A stretch of DNA of 6,381 bases from an uncultured Muribaculaceae bacterium (lineage in GTDB: Bacteria > Bacteroidota > Bacteroidia > Bacteroidales > Muribaculaceae), in assembly GCA_934590135.1 (NCBI GenBank), contig CAKTOT010000117.1:1-6381 (forward strand), in the 5' to 3' direction. The notes under the pieces were generated by a model. That model was not told the origin of the DNA and did not search any database. It worked only from the letters and a program-made list of their open reading frames with translations. A program made the translations under genes and the position numbers. Positions 6,348 through 6,381 of the stretch are shown in pieces; positions within the stretch are counted from its first letter, which is position 1, and each line of letters starts with the position of its first letter.

Positions 6348-6381
6348 AAGAATTCAGCGACCGGGGAAGAAAAGCCGAGTT

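Larger units (their letters stand above)
6078..6381. other. gene-free right-edge region
   Basis: No convincing gene is present. The leftmost part is the AT-rich transketolase leader and promoter. The rest (6165-6381) holds only short chance frames, a possible hairpin (GGAACTAC at 6287-6294 with GTAG-A-TTCC at 6307-6315, one bulged A) and a promoter-like box pointing out of the window. A small RNA cannot be excluded, but I do not recognise one. Confidence 0.6.

Noticed and set aside
6214..6348. A 44-codon plus-strand frame, with GGAGG before an internal ATG at 6238.
   Set aside because: Its composition looks random, Bacteroidota rarely use Shine-Dalgarno sites, the spacing of 3 nt is too short, and nothing supports its translation.

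Overview
The window looks like chromosomal DNA from a gut-type Bacteroidales bacterium, with Muribaculaceae a reasonable guess and the family-level call weaker than the order. The signs are Bacteroidota -7 promoter boxes (TAnnTTTG) at 278-285 and, on the minus strand, 6136-6129; A-rich leaders without a Shine-Dalgarno motif in front of the independently started genes; coding DNA of roughly balanced to slightly high G+C beside very AT-rich gaps; and a transketolase whose sequence resembles what I remember of Bacteroides homologues.

Layout. 1-328 has no gene. It holds a 30-nt perfect palindrome (13-42, probably a terminator), a C-rich/G-rich block that can fold (117-220), and a promoter (278-285). 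Three plus-strand genes follow: a DUF3737 right-handed beta-helix protein (329-1192), a MATE-family multidrug/metabolite exporter (1189-2658) that overlaps it by 4 nt (ATGA), and, after a 101-nt AT-rich gap, a PLP-dependent MalY/PatB-type C-S lyase (2760-3941). A bidirectional hairpin terminator (3973-4004) separates this trio from a convergent transketolase on the minus strand (4029-6077). Upstream of transketolase, 6078-6381 holds its promoter and no convincing gene.

How the genes fit together. Transketolase is housekeeping (non-oxidative pentose phosphate pathway) and independent of the rest. The first two genes are translationally coupled, and the lyase has no recognisable promoter of its own, so all three may be one transcription unit. 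A beta-helix protein of unknown function, an exporter and a C-S lyase together suggest a small-molecule (possibly sulfur amino-acid or thiol conjugate) handling cassette. That is inference from neighbourhood only; nothing in the sequence names the substrate. I see no CRISPR array, insertion sequence, tRNA, rRNA or phage gene.
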